Below are positions 13,501 to 20,429 of a stretch of DNA of 64,000 nt, one piece after another. The stretch comes from Astropecten irregularis (lineage: Eukaryota; Echinodermata; Asteroidea; Paxillosida; Astropectinidae). The DNA lies in the NCBI GenBank assembly GCA_963971285.1, contig OZ020257.1:12228602-12292601 (forward strand), in the 5' to 3' direction. Made by a program: the position numbers and the translations under genes. Position 1 is the first letter of the stretch, and the number at the start of each line of letters is the position of its first letter. Below the pieces are notes generated by a model. It made no database searches. It saw only the letters and a program-made list of their open reading frames with translations, and was not told the origin of the DNA.

Positions 13501-16500
13501 GGATTCTTCTCTCCCTTCTTGGGCGGACATCAGATGCAGAATCCGCCTTCTCTGTTTCTTCGGGTCTTTGCTCTAGTTGATCCATAGGTCATGTGTGATG
13601 ATCCGGTCCGAAGGACCATGTAACTAAGTGAAGGGAGTTCACTTGGAGAGGAGATAACCAGATATCACACAAAGACACTATGGCAGCTGCCAAACTGATG
13701 GACGAGCAAACAGACCGGGTGTAAACTTCTAGAGGATGGTTTATTGATGTAGACTGTATACTGGAGATAGTGATTTATCAGGTACTGGATCAAGGTTACG
13801 AATAGATGGAGAACTGTGGTGAAAGGTGATCAACCGTATGTGATGGGAACCGTGGTTACTGGGAAATAAACAGAAATGGGAGGCTAATAAATATACATGT
13901 AAACTTTACACAAGCCTACTACAGCGTGTATATATCATGAGCACACAACGTGATAAAAATAACAAACCTAAAATAGGGCCAAGTTTCTACTCTAAACTTC
14001 TCTTTCTAAAGGATCTACCCATAAATCATATTATTATACTAGGAAGGCTATAGGTGGATGTACTCACAATTATCAGGTACGCACGGTTAGGGAAACGGTT
14101 GATTTTGACGGAAATTATCGGATTATTATGACTGTAAATGTGAAGGTGGTGAATGGACTTCCTGGAATGGTAATTGGCTTACACGGACGAATGAGGGCGC
14201 TCTTCAAATAATCACTGCTAAATTTAGGGACTTTCTCACAATCATACTTTGGTTTTTATCAAAGAAATACAGATTCATGGGCAAAAATACCAAGACAGAT
14301 ACAGTAACAGTCATCTGTGAAAATTTCAGTCCTATGCGTTGCCCAATTTTTGAGAAAACAGTGAAAAACAGCAACAGTATTTCTTAAGTTTCTTCTCTAT
14401 TAATTTTGATCTTTTAAAAGATCAAAATGATTTTCGGTGGTTGTTTTACTAATTTCTGGATAAATACACAATTTTAGGCGTTGTTTCTACAACCACCATC
14501 TTCATACCCTGTAAGTTTAGGTAAATCTGTGAACATTTCTGTTTTGGTTTCTTACCAAAGTATGATATACTACCTTTAAACATGTTAAACTTAAGACACA
14601 AAAACTGATACAACTGGCTTCACATAAAGATACTCATGCTGCAATGAAGCTAATCTCACCTACCTTTGATTTTCGAGAGAAAAAATAAATGCAATTTACG
14701 ACAGCTTTACGGATAGCTTAGGAAGAATGCAGTGCATAGAACAGAGAAGTATAGCTGAGCATAAAATGGGAGGATGCAACAAGTCGTTTGCTGATTAGGC
14801 CATAAAAAAAAAATTGTTGTATTGGCGTAACGGAGGTTTGGAAAATAGGGTAGGGCGGGCGGATTTATTTATTTATTTTTTATTTTTCCTGGGGTATTAA
14901 ATGCTTTTTCCCCTGTATATCACAGTATTTGACGTGTCAAATAAAGACAAGAAATGACATAACAACTTTGACCAGTCTGGTTTCCATCTTTTGCTCCTTT
15001 TAAGCTTTTGATCTGCATATAAATTTGCGAATTTCTTTCTTTCGTTTTTTTCCCCCGATTTTTACTTATTTATTTTTTTATTTTTTTATTTTTTGGTTTA
15101 AAATGTTTACGGTCGGGGCATATTTTTGGGTCGGGCGGGTTACGCCAATACAACAATTTTTTTTTTATGGCCTTATGGGAGGTACAATCCTACCTGTGTA
15201 GGACATGCACTACATGCAGTATTTAATCCTTGTTTTCTCTTATCAGGCAATATGTGGTGGAGTTTGCTCTTTGTTATCTCTACTGGATTAGAGCCCAGGG
15301 ATTAATGTTGGGTACAGCAGCTTCCCTAGGGCCTGTTTGATTAATGCAAAGGATCCCTGATTTTGGGATCCACGTCCTATGCAGGGTACGCTAAAACGGG
15401 ATCCGGATCCGCAGGATTCGCCATAAACAAGCAGGCCCCTAGTCTACACAATCTTTCCTCATGTTTGCTTTTTGGTTTCAAAACAAGAGCTGCTTACTTA
15501 CCACACATCACCACAGTCTCCACAGGGGACTGGTTCAAATCTATAAACCACGCATTACCACACAATTAACCACACTGTGGTGTTTAAAATCCTTAATATT
15601 TCTGCCAAAAATGAAGGGTCAACCTAAATGAGGGACTGACCCACTAAAGGTAGGGCCACTGATTTTCCGCGAACCCGGAAAATGGAGGGAATTCGCGGAA
15701 TCAGCTCCTCAAAACAGAAAAAGGCTTTTAAGGATTACTACAATTGTATTTTAATAACATATACATTTGTAATAAGCCATTTTCGAGTTAAATCTGAATA
15801 GTATCTGTTACACAGGCTTCTTTCATTGCATAGAAACACCTCAGTTTGAATTTCCCAGACTAAAGACTCTGTTGCTATATCACATGATTCGAGGCAAGCT
15901 TTTGTTTAGTTATATAACAGACGTCTTGCACCAATGCACTGTTCATAATGGATAAGAATGGCACAAAGGAACCAGACCACTCCAGAGATGGGTATCACTA
16001 TGCAAACCTTGCCCCGAATCACGTGATATAGCAACAGTCTTTAGTCTGGGAAATTCAGACTGGGGTGTTTATATGCAGTGAAAGAAGTCTGTGTACCAGA
16101 TACTATTCAGATTTAACTGAATTTTATTTGTCAAATTGATTGATTCCAATATGAAATAATGATGATTGACTGAAGAGACAGACCAAATCAGCATGAAATT
16201 ACTACAGCTGGATGCCAAAAACCTTCAAGAACTGAGCAATATCGTATGCAGTCGTGACACTTTCCAATGTAATACCCTTTTCAATGCACTTTTATGTGCT
16301 GAAAAAAAAGTCAAACGGAATTTGTCCAGCCCAAAGCGTGATTCAGGATTTTTCAAAACAGAATTTGCCCTTTTCTGAAAAGTAAAATCATTGGACCTAT
16401 ATGAAGGTATGGTATCTCTCCTAAGTACTAGTACCACATCATAAGCTCTGAACCACCTACATCTCTGTTCCCAGTCCCCCCTGTCCCCCATCCCCCTCTG

Positions 16501-19468
16501 TTACAGGTTGTATCCGAGTCCACAACCTCCGAGGCCAAGGCCGAGTCCGAGTCATGGGTCTCCGAGGCCAAGGCCGAGGCCGGGGCCGAGTTTCTCACAA
16601 GTAGCCGAGGCCAAGGCCGAGTCCGAGTCATGGGTCTCCGAGGCCGAGGCCAAGGCCGAGTCACACATGAGCATATCATTTCACTCCGCAAGAGACTGTT
16701 TGCTAGTCTAGACGCAGTACCCAAACTTTCCAATGCGGTTTATAACCATACTAGCACAGTTCACCATGCTCTCAATTCATTACATTTGATGAATTACACA
16801 CTAACTTTCTTTCTGTACGTGTTTATTTAATGGAAACAATTTTAATTGTCCCCCTAAAATGTTGGGAAACACATTCCAGTTTGAAATAAAAAATCTTCCC
16901 GGCCTCGGACCGAGTCATCATTCAAAATTCTTCGAGGCCAAGGCCAAGGCCGAGTCATGGACCCACAAGGCCAAGGCCAAGGCCGAGGCAGCCAAGTTTC
17001 GGCCTCGAGTCATACAACACTGGTTTACAGGAAGGAAAAGGAAGAATCCACCATACTGACCAGCTGAGCTTGCTGCTCTGTTTCCTCATCGCTGTCATCT
17101 AGGGCCCACTTGTCAAAATCCAGGCGCAGCCACGCCGGTTTCACTTTCTTGTAGGTGACCCTCGGCCAGGGGTCGGAGGTTTCGGCCTTGGCAAGGTTGA
17201 TCTCCACATTCCGCTCCGAGATCCGGTACGTGCTTTTCTGGAAATCAGAGCAGAAGCAATAAGAAATGATGGATGAAGGAAAAATTATTCACTGAATACT
17301 GAATTTGGATAATACAAACTATGATTGTGGAAGTCACTTGGACTTTGCAAAGTCCACCAAGTGACGTCCACAAAGCTTTGGTGAATAAACTGCCTACCTT
17401 TTCGTCGACAAGACCGTAAAAGTCCAGGGAGAACCTGTAGGTGTGCAGCCCGCCAGCTCCAACACCTTGGGCTGATGAAATGAAAAAAAGGTGTGTTTGC
17501 ACACTATAGATTTAGTGTCTAAATCAAGCTCTGTGTTAATCATGTCTTTATATTTAGCCTATATCTGAATTTCAGACAAATCAAAAGCAAATTAAGACCG
17601 TTGATTTTTCTAATTTCAATGTTTTTCACGAGGAAGGAAGACCTTTATCAGAGATTTTTAAGGATGACCCCCAAAAATGGAATGTGTCAAGCCCTCCTAA
17701 TTACTCCAAGCAGTTCAGTTATGAGTTAAAGATCTTTATCAAGGGATAGCAAGGCTGGCTCAGGCACTGCTGTCGCAGCAAGCAGTACGCATAGTCGCAT
17801 ACTCAAAAAGACCGAAGACAACCCAAACTAACTTAGTTTTAATACCTTTAAAGTTTATGCTCTCATCCGTCACATCAATGGAGTGTTCCTGTGATGAAAG
17901 GTACATAAAATAATTGTTCATTATTCATCAAATCCACCACTGTTAATGTTTTAAACGTAAAACCATGTTGTCTAGTAGTACCGTCTACTGCTGTTTACCT
18001 GAGATAAATGTGTAATAAATGAAACTGTGACATAAAATAAAATAATCAAATCCAGCACTGGTCATGGTGCAAGTTGGAACAACATCTACATGAAGTTGTC
18101 TTCCACAATTTAACTCTTCACCTGTAATTAACTTTTCTCATTTCATGTCAGGGATGACTTCTATATAGCACATGTAGTTTGCCTACAATGTATCTTATTT
18201 CAAATGAACAATGATGTTATTGTGAATGGGCGGTTAGTTAAAAACTTATAAACAAACAAACAAACAAACAAACCCAACACAATTCAAAAACAAAGTGCTA
18301 ACCCACTTTGATGCATGGGATAAAAACCAATTAAGAATTAGGCCCTACTGTATTGAGAAAATCATTTCCATATATCGTACTTTTTTTTTCGTACATGCTA
18401 ATTTCCGCATATTTCAAGACACTTGGAGCTTTGTTTACCACCAACAGTGGAGATTATAATATGAAACAGGCTCAGGCTCCATTTCATATCCATTCCCAAA
18501 TAATGGGTTTCAACAAAGGCTTTTGGCTGTGGTTTGGAAGTAGATTATCTGCCTCTGGTTTGAAAAAGAAAACAAAATTACAAGACCTTCTAAGGCAAAG
18601 TAAAAAAAAAAACATGCTTAGCGTCCTGCCTTTTTGAAAAAAGGAAGGAGGAGGCCCTTTTTTTTTTTTTTTTTTTTTTTTCCAAAATGGCCGCCCGGCC
18701 CATTTTATCAAAATAAAATGGCAAGATGGCTGGCAGTTCGTTTTGGGCAATATTATTGTTCTTTCAAATCACCGCTTGGACTAATAAGTGAGATAGCTTT
18801 CTATTCATGGACAATGAGACGATGTTACACACGGGGCATGTGAGCTCATACACACTTTACTAATACTAGTCTTGATCGCATCCACACGTACGAATAGACC
18901 ATTTCCACAGCACAGTGATATAGTGACGATTGAGTCTATCAACGAAGATTTTATTCATTTTTCAGCGGAAAAAATCACGGAATGTACGTTTTTTTCGGAT
19001 TTTACACACAAAAAAAAAATAGCAGGCGGCATCCAAAAAGGAAGCGGGCGGGGACGCTAAACAGGTATTTTTTTTTACTTCGCCTAAGGCTTCTTCAGGC
19101 TTCACCTTCAATGGAAAACCACTTCAATCTTCAGCATATGGATGACAGAGCTGGAGCTGGAGCCTGAGCCGCCGTTTTGTAAACCAACAAGTGATTTTTA
19201 AAGTTTGCCAAAATACACAATATGCAACATAATAAAGTGGTGTAGGCCTAACTCTGACTGCAAGCGCAATGCCAATGCAACCTAACCCACAACATTGAAG
19301 TTTGAACATTACAATAGCACAACATAACATTCAACATTAACAATAACACTTGCTGATCTTCAACCATGCCAGCTCGTAACTTACGGATACATCGCTAATA
19401 TCAACACGAAGGGAGACATTTTTGTCAGTCTGGGCCCAGAACACGATGGGGTGCAGTTCTCCCGACAT
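1427..19468 (-). CDS. HACD3: HACD3, very-long-chain (3R)-3-hydroxyacyl-CoA dehydratase 3 (complete gene, 11 exons)
   Basis: Multipass ER membrane enzyme that dehydrates 3-hydroxyacyl-CoA in the very-long-chain fatty acid elongation cycle. Coding exons on the minus strand are 19385-19468, 17846-17888, 17398-17471, 17061-17237, 6739-6799, 5591-5701, 5106-5233, 4370-4482, 2381-2487, 1671-1802 and 1427-1509. All junctions are GT-AG and the phases join without a break into 370 aa, close to the roughly 360 aa of vertebrate HACD3. Residues about 1-110 form the p23/CS domain that separates HACD3/4 from HACD1/2, and the PTPLA-type membrane region follows. In exon 9 the motif LYPLGLMSE keeps the Tyr-x6-Glu pair (Y292, E299) that matches the catalytic Tyr and Glu of yeast Phs1. 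The C-terminus is lysine-rich and cytosolic in type. Intron 4 is inflated by a BEL element in the same orientation as the gene. The start codon is the first ATG in frame with the p23 domain. Family identity is from memory; the exon chain is read directly. Confidence 0.94.
1671..1802 (-). CDS. HACD3: HACD3 exon 10 (membrane segments)
   Basis: Encodes residues 300-343 (PFFRETGLFSWTLPNYLNIA, then YYLYVHMCFIAL). This is the F-x-E-T-G-x-F-S luminal loop and last helix. Acceptor TGCAG, donor GTGAGT. Confidence 0.92.
2022..2105 (+). repeat. dispersed repeat ending in a histone-like stem-loop
   Basis: Contains GAAGACGGCCAGA and later GGCTCTTTCCAGAGCC, a perfect 6-bp stem with a 4-base loop that resembles the replication-dependent histone 3' stem-loop. 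A second copy lies at 45258-45338. Both are in introns (HACD3 intron 9 antisense, TICRR intron 9 sense). Probably a retroelement tail or MITE remnant; no histone gene is nearby. Confidence 0.6.
2381..2487 (-). CDS. HACD3: HACD3 exon 9 (catalytic Tyr/Glu)
   Basis: Encodes RYPYYMTAV and then WLRYTMWMPLYPLGLMSE, the most conserved block of the family. It holds the proposed catalytic Y292 and E299. Acceptor TCCAG, donor GTGAGA. Confidence 0.95.
2765..3072. mobile_element. hAT-type MITE with G/C homopolymer ends
   Basis: The termini are CAGGCGCGGTTCTA and its reverse complement TAGAACCGCGCCTG. They are flanked by the identical 8-bp duplication GTCTACAC (2757-2764 and 3073-3080), the hallmark of hAT transposition. 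The interior has repeated GGGGGGGCTAGA and C-rich runs. There is no transposase, so it is non-autonomous. It sits in HACD3 intron 8. Confidence 0.85.
3128..3478. mobile_element. TTAA-flanked MITE, AGGTACAGTAC subfamily
   Basis: Begins TTAAAGGCACAGTA and ends ACCTTTAA, with a central GATCTCGGGGTAAGATC hairpin. Related copies or halves occur at 23545-23775, 30460-30755, 46778-46950 and 57373-57700. The TTAA may be a target duplication (piggyBac-like) or part of the terminal repeat. Confidence 0.65.
3652..4149. mobile_element. MITE (GGGTCAATTTCAC ends) split by a nested hAT MITE
   Basis: The left end GGGGTCAATTTCACGAAGCC and the right end TGGTGAAATTGACCCC are inverted repeats. Uninterrupted relatives are at 5814-5947 and 46226-46363. 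The interior is split by the hAT MITE at 3706-4038. Confidence 0.75.
3706..4038. mobile_element. hAT-type MITE nested in another MITE
   Basis: Ends CAGGGTTCTAGCCA and TGGCTAGAACCCTG, flanked by the exact 8-bp duplication GTTACAAA (3698-3705 and 4039-4046). Length 333 bp, no transposase. The nesting shows it arrived after the host MITE. Confidence 0.88.
4370..4482 (-). CDS. HACD3: HACD3 exon 8 (membrane segments)
   Basis: Encodes VVGRNLLLFMVIMPNE and then CYLFLVWGAIEVVR. The W-x-x-x-E-x-x-R motif is characteristic of the dehydratase family. Ends in phase 2, splitting R264. Confidence 0.92.
4738..4800 (+). repeat. possible LINE 3' tail
   Basis: The sequence reads ATTGGGAAATAATAAAGTTC and continues into short TTCTATTCTATTC repeats, as in CR1/Jockey-type LINE 3' ends. 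There is no coding remnant beside it. Low certainty. Confidence 0.35.
5106..5233 (-). CDS. HACD3: HACD3 exon 7 (membrane segments)
   Basis: Encodes residues 184-226, including the CQLMATLEIIHPLVGLV helix typical of HACD proteins (CQ-x6-E-x2-H pattern). Phase 0 at the donor GTAGGT. Confidence 0.93.
5591..5701 (-). CDS. HACD3: HACD3 exon 6 (first membrane segment)
   Basis: Encodes AYDDLKRAYLFIYNLIQFIG and a hydrophobic run ending FIRFGK, matching the K-x-Y-L-x-Y-N-L entry to the PTPLA domain. Donor GTAAGT, phase 1. Confidence 0.93.
5814..5947. mobile_element. MITE, GTCAATTTCAC family
   Basis: A 134-bp palindromic element with CAATTTCACGAAGCCCTACG at the left and AAATCGACCCC at the right. Closely related to 3652-4149 and 46226-46363. 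Lies in HACD3 intron 5. Confidence 0.75.
6159..6385. mobile_element. MITE fragment, CCAATTTCATAGAGCTGC family
   Basis: The left end (CCAATTTCCTAGAGCTGCTT) and the internal part, including GCTGAGCATAACATTCACAA, match the complete element at 44475-44719. The right terminal repeat is missing. HACD3 intron 5. Confidence 0.7.
6739..6799 (-). CDS. HACD3: HACD3 exon 5 (linker helix)
   Basis: Encodes QDQKDQLKRIEREIMETKDK, a charged helix between the p23 domain and the membrane region. Its acceptor (TTCAG) lies 108 bp downstream, in gene direction, of the inner edge of the BEL insertion. Ends in phase 1. Confidence 0.88.
6891..6906. mobile_element. left end of a TTAA MITE split by the BEL element
   Basis: TTAAAGGTAGTATCAT is the terminal repeat of the MITE that continues at 14246-14579 on the other side of the BEL insertion. 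The last five bases are the target duplication ATCAT. Confidence 0.85.
6907..7528 (-). repeat. 3' LTR of the BEL/Pao element
   Basis: 622 bp. On the minus strand it starts TGTGAGAAAGTCCC and ends CACTTAGTTACA. It carries a possible AATAAA polyadenylation signal (7028-7033, minus) and a TATATA stretch about 190 bp upstream of it, the expected U3-R order. Confidence 0.96.
7529..7541 (-). other. polypurine tract of the BEL/Pao element
   Basis: The minus strand reads GTGGGGGCGGC immediately before the 3' LTR, the expected place for plus-strand DNA priming. Confidence 0.65.
7571..13585 (-). CDS. BEL/Pao gag-pol polyprotein, 2004 aa
   Basis: A single uninterrupted polyprotein. Residues about 75-170 are a Glu/Arg/Gln-rich coiled coil, and about 175-340 a Pro/Ser/Thr-rich linker. 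The gag-like DUF1759-type region is at about 355-540. CCHC-type zinc knuckles start at C600 and C634, with a further Cys/His cluster at C652. A retropepsin-like DUF1758 region has its active-site D718-D-G-S. Reverse transcriptase has D1059 and the Y-V-D-N box (1136-1139). The Pao-type connection follows. RNase H has D1321, E1365 and D1395. The integrase zinc-binding HHCC is H1623/H1631/C1661/C1664, and the catalytic triad is D1697, D1759 and E1808. A C-terminal DUF5641-type domain is at about 1890-1990. The start ATG lies 15 nt after the primer-binding site, so no internal frameshift or stop suppression is needed. Domain names come from family knowledge; the residues are read directly. No envelope gene is present. 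Confidence 0.97.
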   Translation of the reverse strand: MDQLEQRPEETEKADSASDVRPRRERRIPGHLDDFVVTYDPHPKSRADEDESKPDSCWEKGSVASSRHSSIALSSAQEAELQEQKKRQNLEEMKRQLEEESKLDEELRQLDDAAFEARMAAEEEALAARRRADRIQRESQRRREQLNTQLSRRRRLREAEHELQKAQLIASMTGASPRHHKSGDTSPQPQTPQPEVPAVSTEETAHPIPTEAPAKSPVTYSGNCQTASTTSVATTTVTPPSWPDVRPKPQSPATSPPPVVSSPSPAAISHPMPSTPVMSTVVKQPLPPPTLHSASPVTPNWTDVSSTMPGATSYSTPPKPSTSPVVGQSPANPAWHTPSVMPNMTELLIASSYGVPRPTLPHFTTGKERDFALLTMALDNLVNVHPHLTEQYKYQILLGRLGGSILRLAEAYMHDPNPYSAALRALKDKYGQPRQLVQSEIGTIMNMPPVKFGDHAAFDDFALSIHSLVGMLRSLEGENGYELKCGSHVDRLICKLPAGYRDRFVEHCINRGILKADSDQTYTLGHLADWLQVQSRAKRIAGQAAMVYREDNPRPERRDKFPRKKVNQPTAVFLADDKRQTSGKSSPQRSPSKDKRSAFCPRCNNNDHYLNGCTDFKSLTHQQIIEWLKEKSRCWKCGRTHHPDQCTLRKPCNLCKEIHLTVLHDAIQRGASKIYTVGVTTQMTYLDRPLRPHNVMLKVVQITIYGPAGKLETYAVLDDGSMRTMVLNPAVRQLNLNGEKDSILLSTVQQLPFRCEGRSVNLQLSPRECPNTKYTIEGAFTADALCLSEYTYPVTTLQKRWPHLRGIPLPQINNAAPLILIGSDYSDLITPQQPVKFGPSGAPVAVCTRLGWTLQGPAGVLKEHFEEQKCFNTITCQENHELMQQVERLWKADVIPYTSDRIVTRSKQDKYAVELLEAKTVRVEDEGVLRYATPLLRSNDNTQFHADKEAVLPSLKRTERRLQKKPELAEIHKEKIQKLLDAGYVRVLNDAEAQQTEETWYFPHRVVETNGKPRLVFNCSFEHEGKVLNNHLLPGPQFGASLLGVLLRFRQQPVAVSGDIQAMFHQVRLLPADRPLLRFIWRNMDRESKPDVYEWQVLPFGTTCSPCCASYALQKHVLDNQKGNEEVARAVQQSFYVDNCLDSLPSAEAAKELVVKTRTLLAAGGFNIRQWASNLPSVVEELPSEARSDGFDLWHVFGQSDMPEATLGLQWKCDADDLSYKHRPIGYQTLNLRTVYKIMASQYDPIGFLAPFAARAKIIVQDLWKSKRTWDDPIEPGDILTRWRRWESELADLPKLHMSRCYTPPYVNTTTASREIHIFSDASERIYGSVAYLRTEDHKGSIHTSFILSRSRVAPKRQLSIPRLELSAALTGAQLADLLKKEFTLPIQKILLWSDSTTVLRWLKSDSCRYKVFVGTRVAEIQSLTSPEDWHYVDTANNPADDITRGKTVAELSDDPRWRNGPAFLSLPPHRWPTNALANEPEDNTELKGATFCGAVTVQEPQVPNLVQYSSWNDLIQAAKQLQDGAATGATPSSSLVGREEAAETQLLLQAQRDSFPQEVHALMQKKQIPSGSRLAQLNPEYDEASGLLRVGGRLRRADDLPYEAKHPIILDPKHHVTKLLIHDYDQRLLHPGAERVLAEIRRKFWILRGREAIRQHQHQCNDCCKWRAKPEVPMMADLPPSRLRLFKPAFYSTGVDCFGPMVVKIGRRTEKRWGVIFKCMTTRAVHLDLLESLDTDAFLMAFRRFASLRGKPYEILSDCGTNFKGAEAELQSAFAAMTPALSQQLASQKVRFQFNPPYAPHFGGSWEREVKSTKTALRAALGDQSVAEPVLRTVLAEVEGILNSKPLGYVSSDAADIDPMTPNMLLMGRPDPTLPQVVYTSDGSIGRRRWRHSQVLADHFWTHFTTSYLPSLQSRQKWQKEARDLVCGDVVMIIDPQLIRAKWPVGKVCETHPGTDGRVRAAKIRARDKVYTRPVARLIRLPECKDEDSHTPDDDHPSVEHLL
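13601..13618 (-). other. primer-binding site, probably tRNA-Tyr
   Basis: The minus strand reads TGGTCCTTCGGACCGGAT directly after the 5' LTR. The first 10 bases and most of the rest pair with the 3' end (…CGAAGGACCA) that I remember for animal tRNA-Tyr. The tRNA identity is inference. Confidence 0.75.
13619..14240 (-). repeat. 5' LTR of the BEL/Pao element
   Basis: Appears identical to 6907-7528, read through by eye row by row. It contains the presumed promoter of the element, transcribing towards lower coordinates into gag. Confidence 0.96.
14246..14579. mobile_element. right part of a TTAA MITE split by the BEL element
   Basis: Continues the element begun at 6891. It ends ACTACCTTTAA and holds the central palindrome GATCTTTTAAAAGATC. 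Relatives are at 24293-24562, 32652-33015 and 37360-37719. Confidence 0.8.
14798..15172. mobile_element. Harbinger-like MITE
   Basis: A 375-bp element with terminal inverted repeats that start GGCCATAAAAAAA and include TTGTTGTATTGGCGTAAC. It is flanked by TTA on both sides (14795-14797 and 15173-15175), as for PIF/Harbinger elements. The interior is rich in TTTATTTATTTT. HACD3 intron 4. Confidence 0.8.
15485..15580 (+). repeat. dispersed repeat (TTACCACACAT...), partner at 41480-41600
   Basis: The CTGCTTACTTACCACACAT to ACCACACTGTGGTGT block recurs in TICRR intron 5 with modest divergence. Type unknown. Confidence 0.55.
15778..16118. mobile_element. MITE with long inverted repeats
   Basis: The arms contain TTTCCCAGACTAAAGACT and its reverse complement AGTCTTTAGTCTGGGAAA, and extend outward for about 90 bp each. 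A second copy is at 39095-39370. HACD3 intron 4. Target duplication not resolved. Confidence 0.7.
16508..17012. repeat. GGCCGA/GGCCAA hexamer minisatellite in two blocks
   Basis: Blocks at about 16515-16665 and 16930-17012 are built from GAGGCC, AAGGCC and CGAGTC units, with the phrase GAGTCATGGGTCTCCGAGGC repeated. They end 49 bp from HACD3 exon 4. Open frames across them are low-complexity artefacts. Confidence 0.85.
17061..17237 (-). CDS. HACD3: HACD3 exon 4 (end of p23 domain and acidic linker)
   Basis: A 177-nt, 59-codon exon. It includes WLRLDFDKWALDDSDEE, the tryptophan and acidic signature found after the CS domain in HACD3, followed by a Gln/Glu-rich linker. The donor GTCAGT opens the BEL-bearing intron. 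Confidence 0.93.
17398..17471 (-). CDS. HACD3: HACD3 exon 3
   Basis: Encodes AQGVGAGGLHTYRFSLDFYG and then LVDEK, the central strands of the p23 domain. Acceptor ATCAG; donor GTAGGC; closes in phase 0. Confidence 0.92.
17846..17888 (-). CDS. HACD3: HACD3 exon 2
   Basis: A 43-nt exon encoding EHSIDVTDESINFK of the p23 beta-sandwich. Acceptor CACAG; donor GTATTA after AAAG; ends in phase 1. Confidence 0.9.
18445..19170. repeat. decayed MITE material in HACD3 intron 1
   Basis: Shares the CTTTTGGCTGTGGTTTGGAAGTAG and CAGCATATGGATGACAGAGC type blocks (cut here, seen in longer form) with the compact MITE at 45931-46147. It is interrupted by a poly-T run (18658-18681) and unrelated sequence, so it is probably an old element broken by later insertions. 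Confidence 0.5.
19385..19468 (-). CDS. HACD3: HACD3 exon 1 (start, p23 domain beginning)
   Basis: Encodes residues 1-28, beginning MSGELHPIVFWAQTD, which resembles the HACD3 N-terminus with its VYWAQ-type motif. Donor GTAAGT, phase 0. A decayed duplicate lies near 28278-28318. Confidence 0.92.
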
Positions 19469-19887
19469 GTTTGAGCCTTGAAGGGCTGGAATTTGGGGGA
19501 ATTCTACTTCTCCTCGATCCGCTCCAAAAAATAATTTCAAGCCTCAGCGACCAAGCACACTGTCAATCATACTTCTCTTGAGGGCGCACTTTGTCCCATG
19601 CACATGTACATATTTAATTGAGTAAACAAAACGGTACACAATGTTTACATGAATTACCTGTGTGGGTTGTACTTTACTCAGCAATCAGCAGTATTAATCT
19701 TGTGTAAATACATCAATCTGTAGACCCACCACGAGTCATCGAATCATGGGTTTGTAATAATTCCACTTGACTTTAACTAAACAACAGCTTATTTCAGCAT
19801 GGATCAGAGTTTCCAGTGCTTTTGAAGTTTTGGCCTTTGTCAGTTTGTGCTGTTTGTGTATCCTGCAATGATTGGGGCGCTTGGGAT

Positions 19888-19941
19888 GGGGTCGACGGTC
19901 GCGCCGCGCCGGTTGGTCTAGCTAGATCGACCGTCGACCCC
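19888..19941. repeat. GC-rich inverted repeat in the divergent promoter
   Basis: GGGGTCGACGGTCG (19888-19901) pairs perfectly with CGACCGTCGACCCC (19928-19941) around a 26-bp loop that is itself GC-rich (CGCCGCGCC). CpG-dense in an AT-rich region. Confidence 0.9.
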
Positions 19942-20084
19942 AACATTTAAAAAGGGGAGTTACTGGGTCTACGCTGTTTGCAAGGTTTGCCAAATTCACT
20001 TCCACAGGGGGCAATTCATTTTCCTACCATGATTAAACTTATATTAGTTACTCAAGCACCAATTTGACAAAACCTTGCTTAGTA

Positions 20085-20360
20085 AAATGTATGCCGGGCC
20101 AGCCAAAACTTCTTGTGAATGTTTAGTTGCGATAATCGTAACCCAAGGACTGACACATGGGGACTGGGACTGTCAGACCTAGGGTTACTATCATCGCAAC
20201 TGAATGTTATGCTCAGCAAACAATGGCCGAATATAAGTCAAAAGTAGTCAACATTGCAGGGAAATTTGGTTGGCTTTCCTGTGTTTGATCAGGGAAGACT
20301 TCATGCTTTTTCATTAAAGCAAATTTTGTGCTTAAACAGCTCTATGAAATTGGGCAGGTC
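20085..20360. mobile_element. MITE of the GGCCAATTTCATAGAGC family with a nested foldback
   Basis: The interior (TTATGCTCAGCAAACAATGG) and right end (CAGCTCTATGAAATTGGGC) match 44475-44719. A 78-bp foldback, 20124-20201, is inserted between two copies of GAATGTT. Confidence 0.7.
20124..20201. mobile_element. 78-bp foldback element
   Basis: The arms read AGTTGCGATAATCGTAACCC and its near reverse complement, flanked by GAATGTT (20117-20123 and 20202-20208). A related palindrome sits at 56480-56550. Confidence 0.75.
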
Positions 20361-20429
20361 GGTAACTTAAACTCAGTAAAGCCTCTTCTGGGTAATTTTT
20401 TTTTTACTTTTCCTGTACTGCTTCCTCAA

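Larger units (their letters stand above)
6907..14240 (-). mobile_element. intact BEL/Pao LTR retrotransposon
   Basis: A 7334-bp element in HACD3 intron 4, in the same orientation as the gene. LTRs at 6907-7528 and 13619-14240 are both 622 bp with TG...CA termini, and I saw no difference between them. The 5-bp target duplication ATCAT is at 6902-6906 and 14241-14245. The primer-binding site directly follows the 5' LTR (13601-13618, minus). A G-rich polypurine-like tract abuts the 3' LTR (7529-7541). One ORF of 2004 codons has the BEL/Pao domain order (gag, protease, RT, RNase H, integrase). Identical LTRs and an open frame point to a very recent insertion, possibly still competent. Confidence 0.97.

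Noticed and set aside
16428..16733. Pro/Arg- and Asp/Ser-rich open frames
   Set aside because: Translation of the GGCCGA minisatellite; low-complexity artefact.
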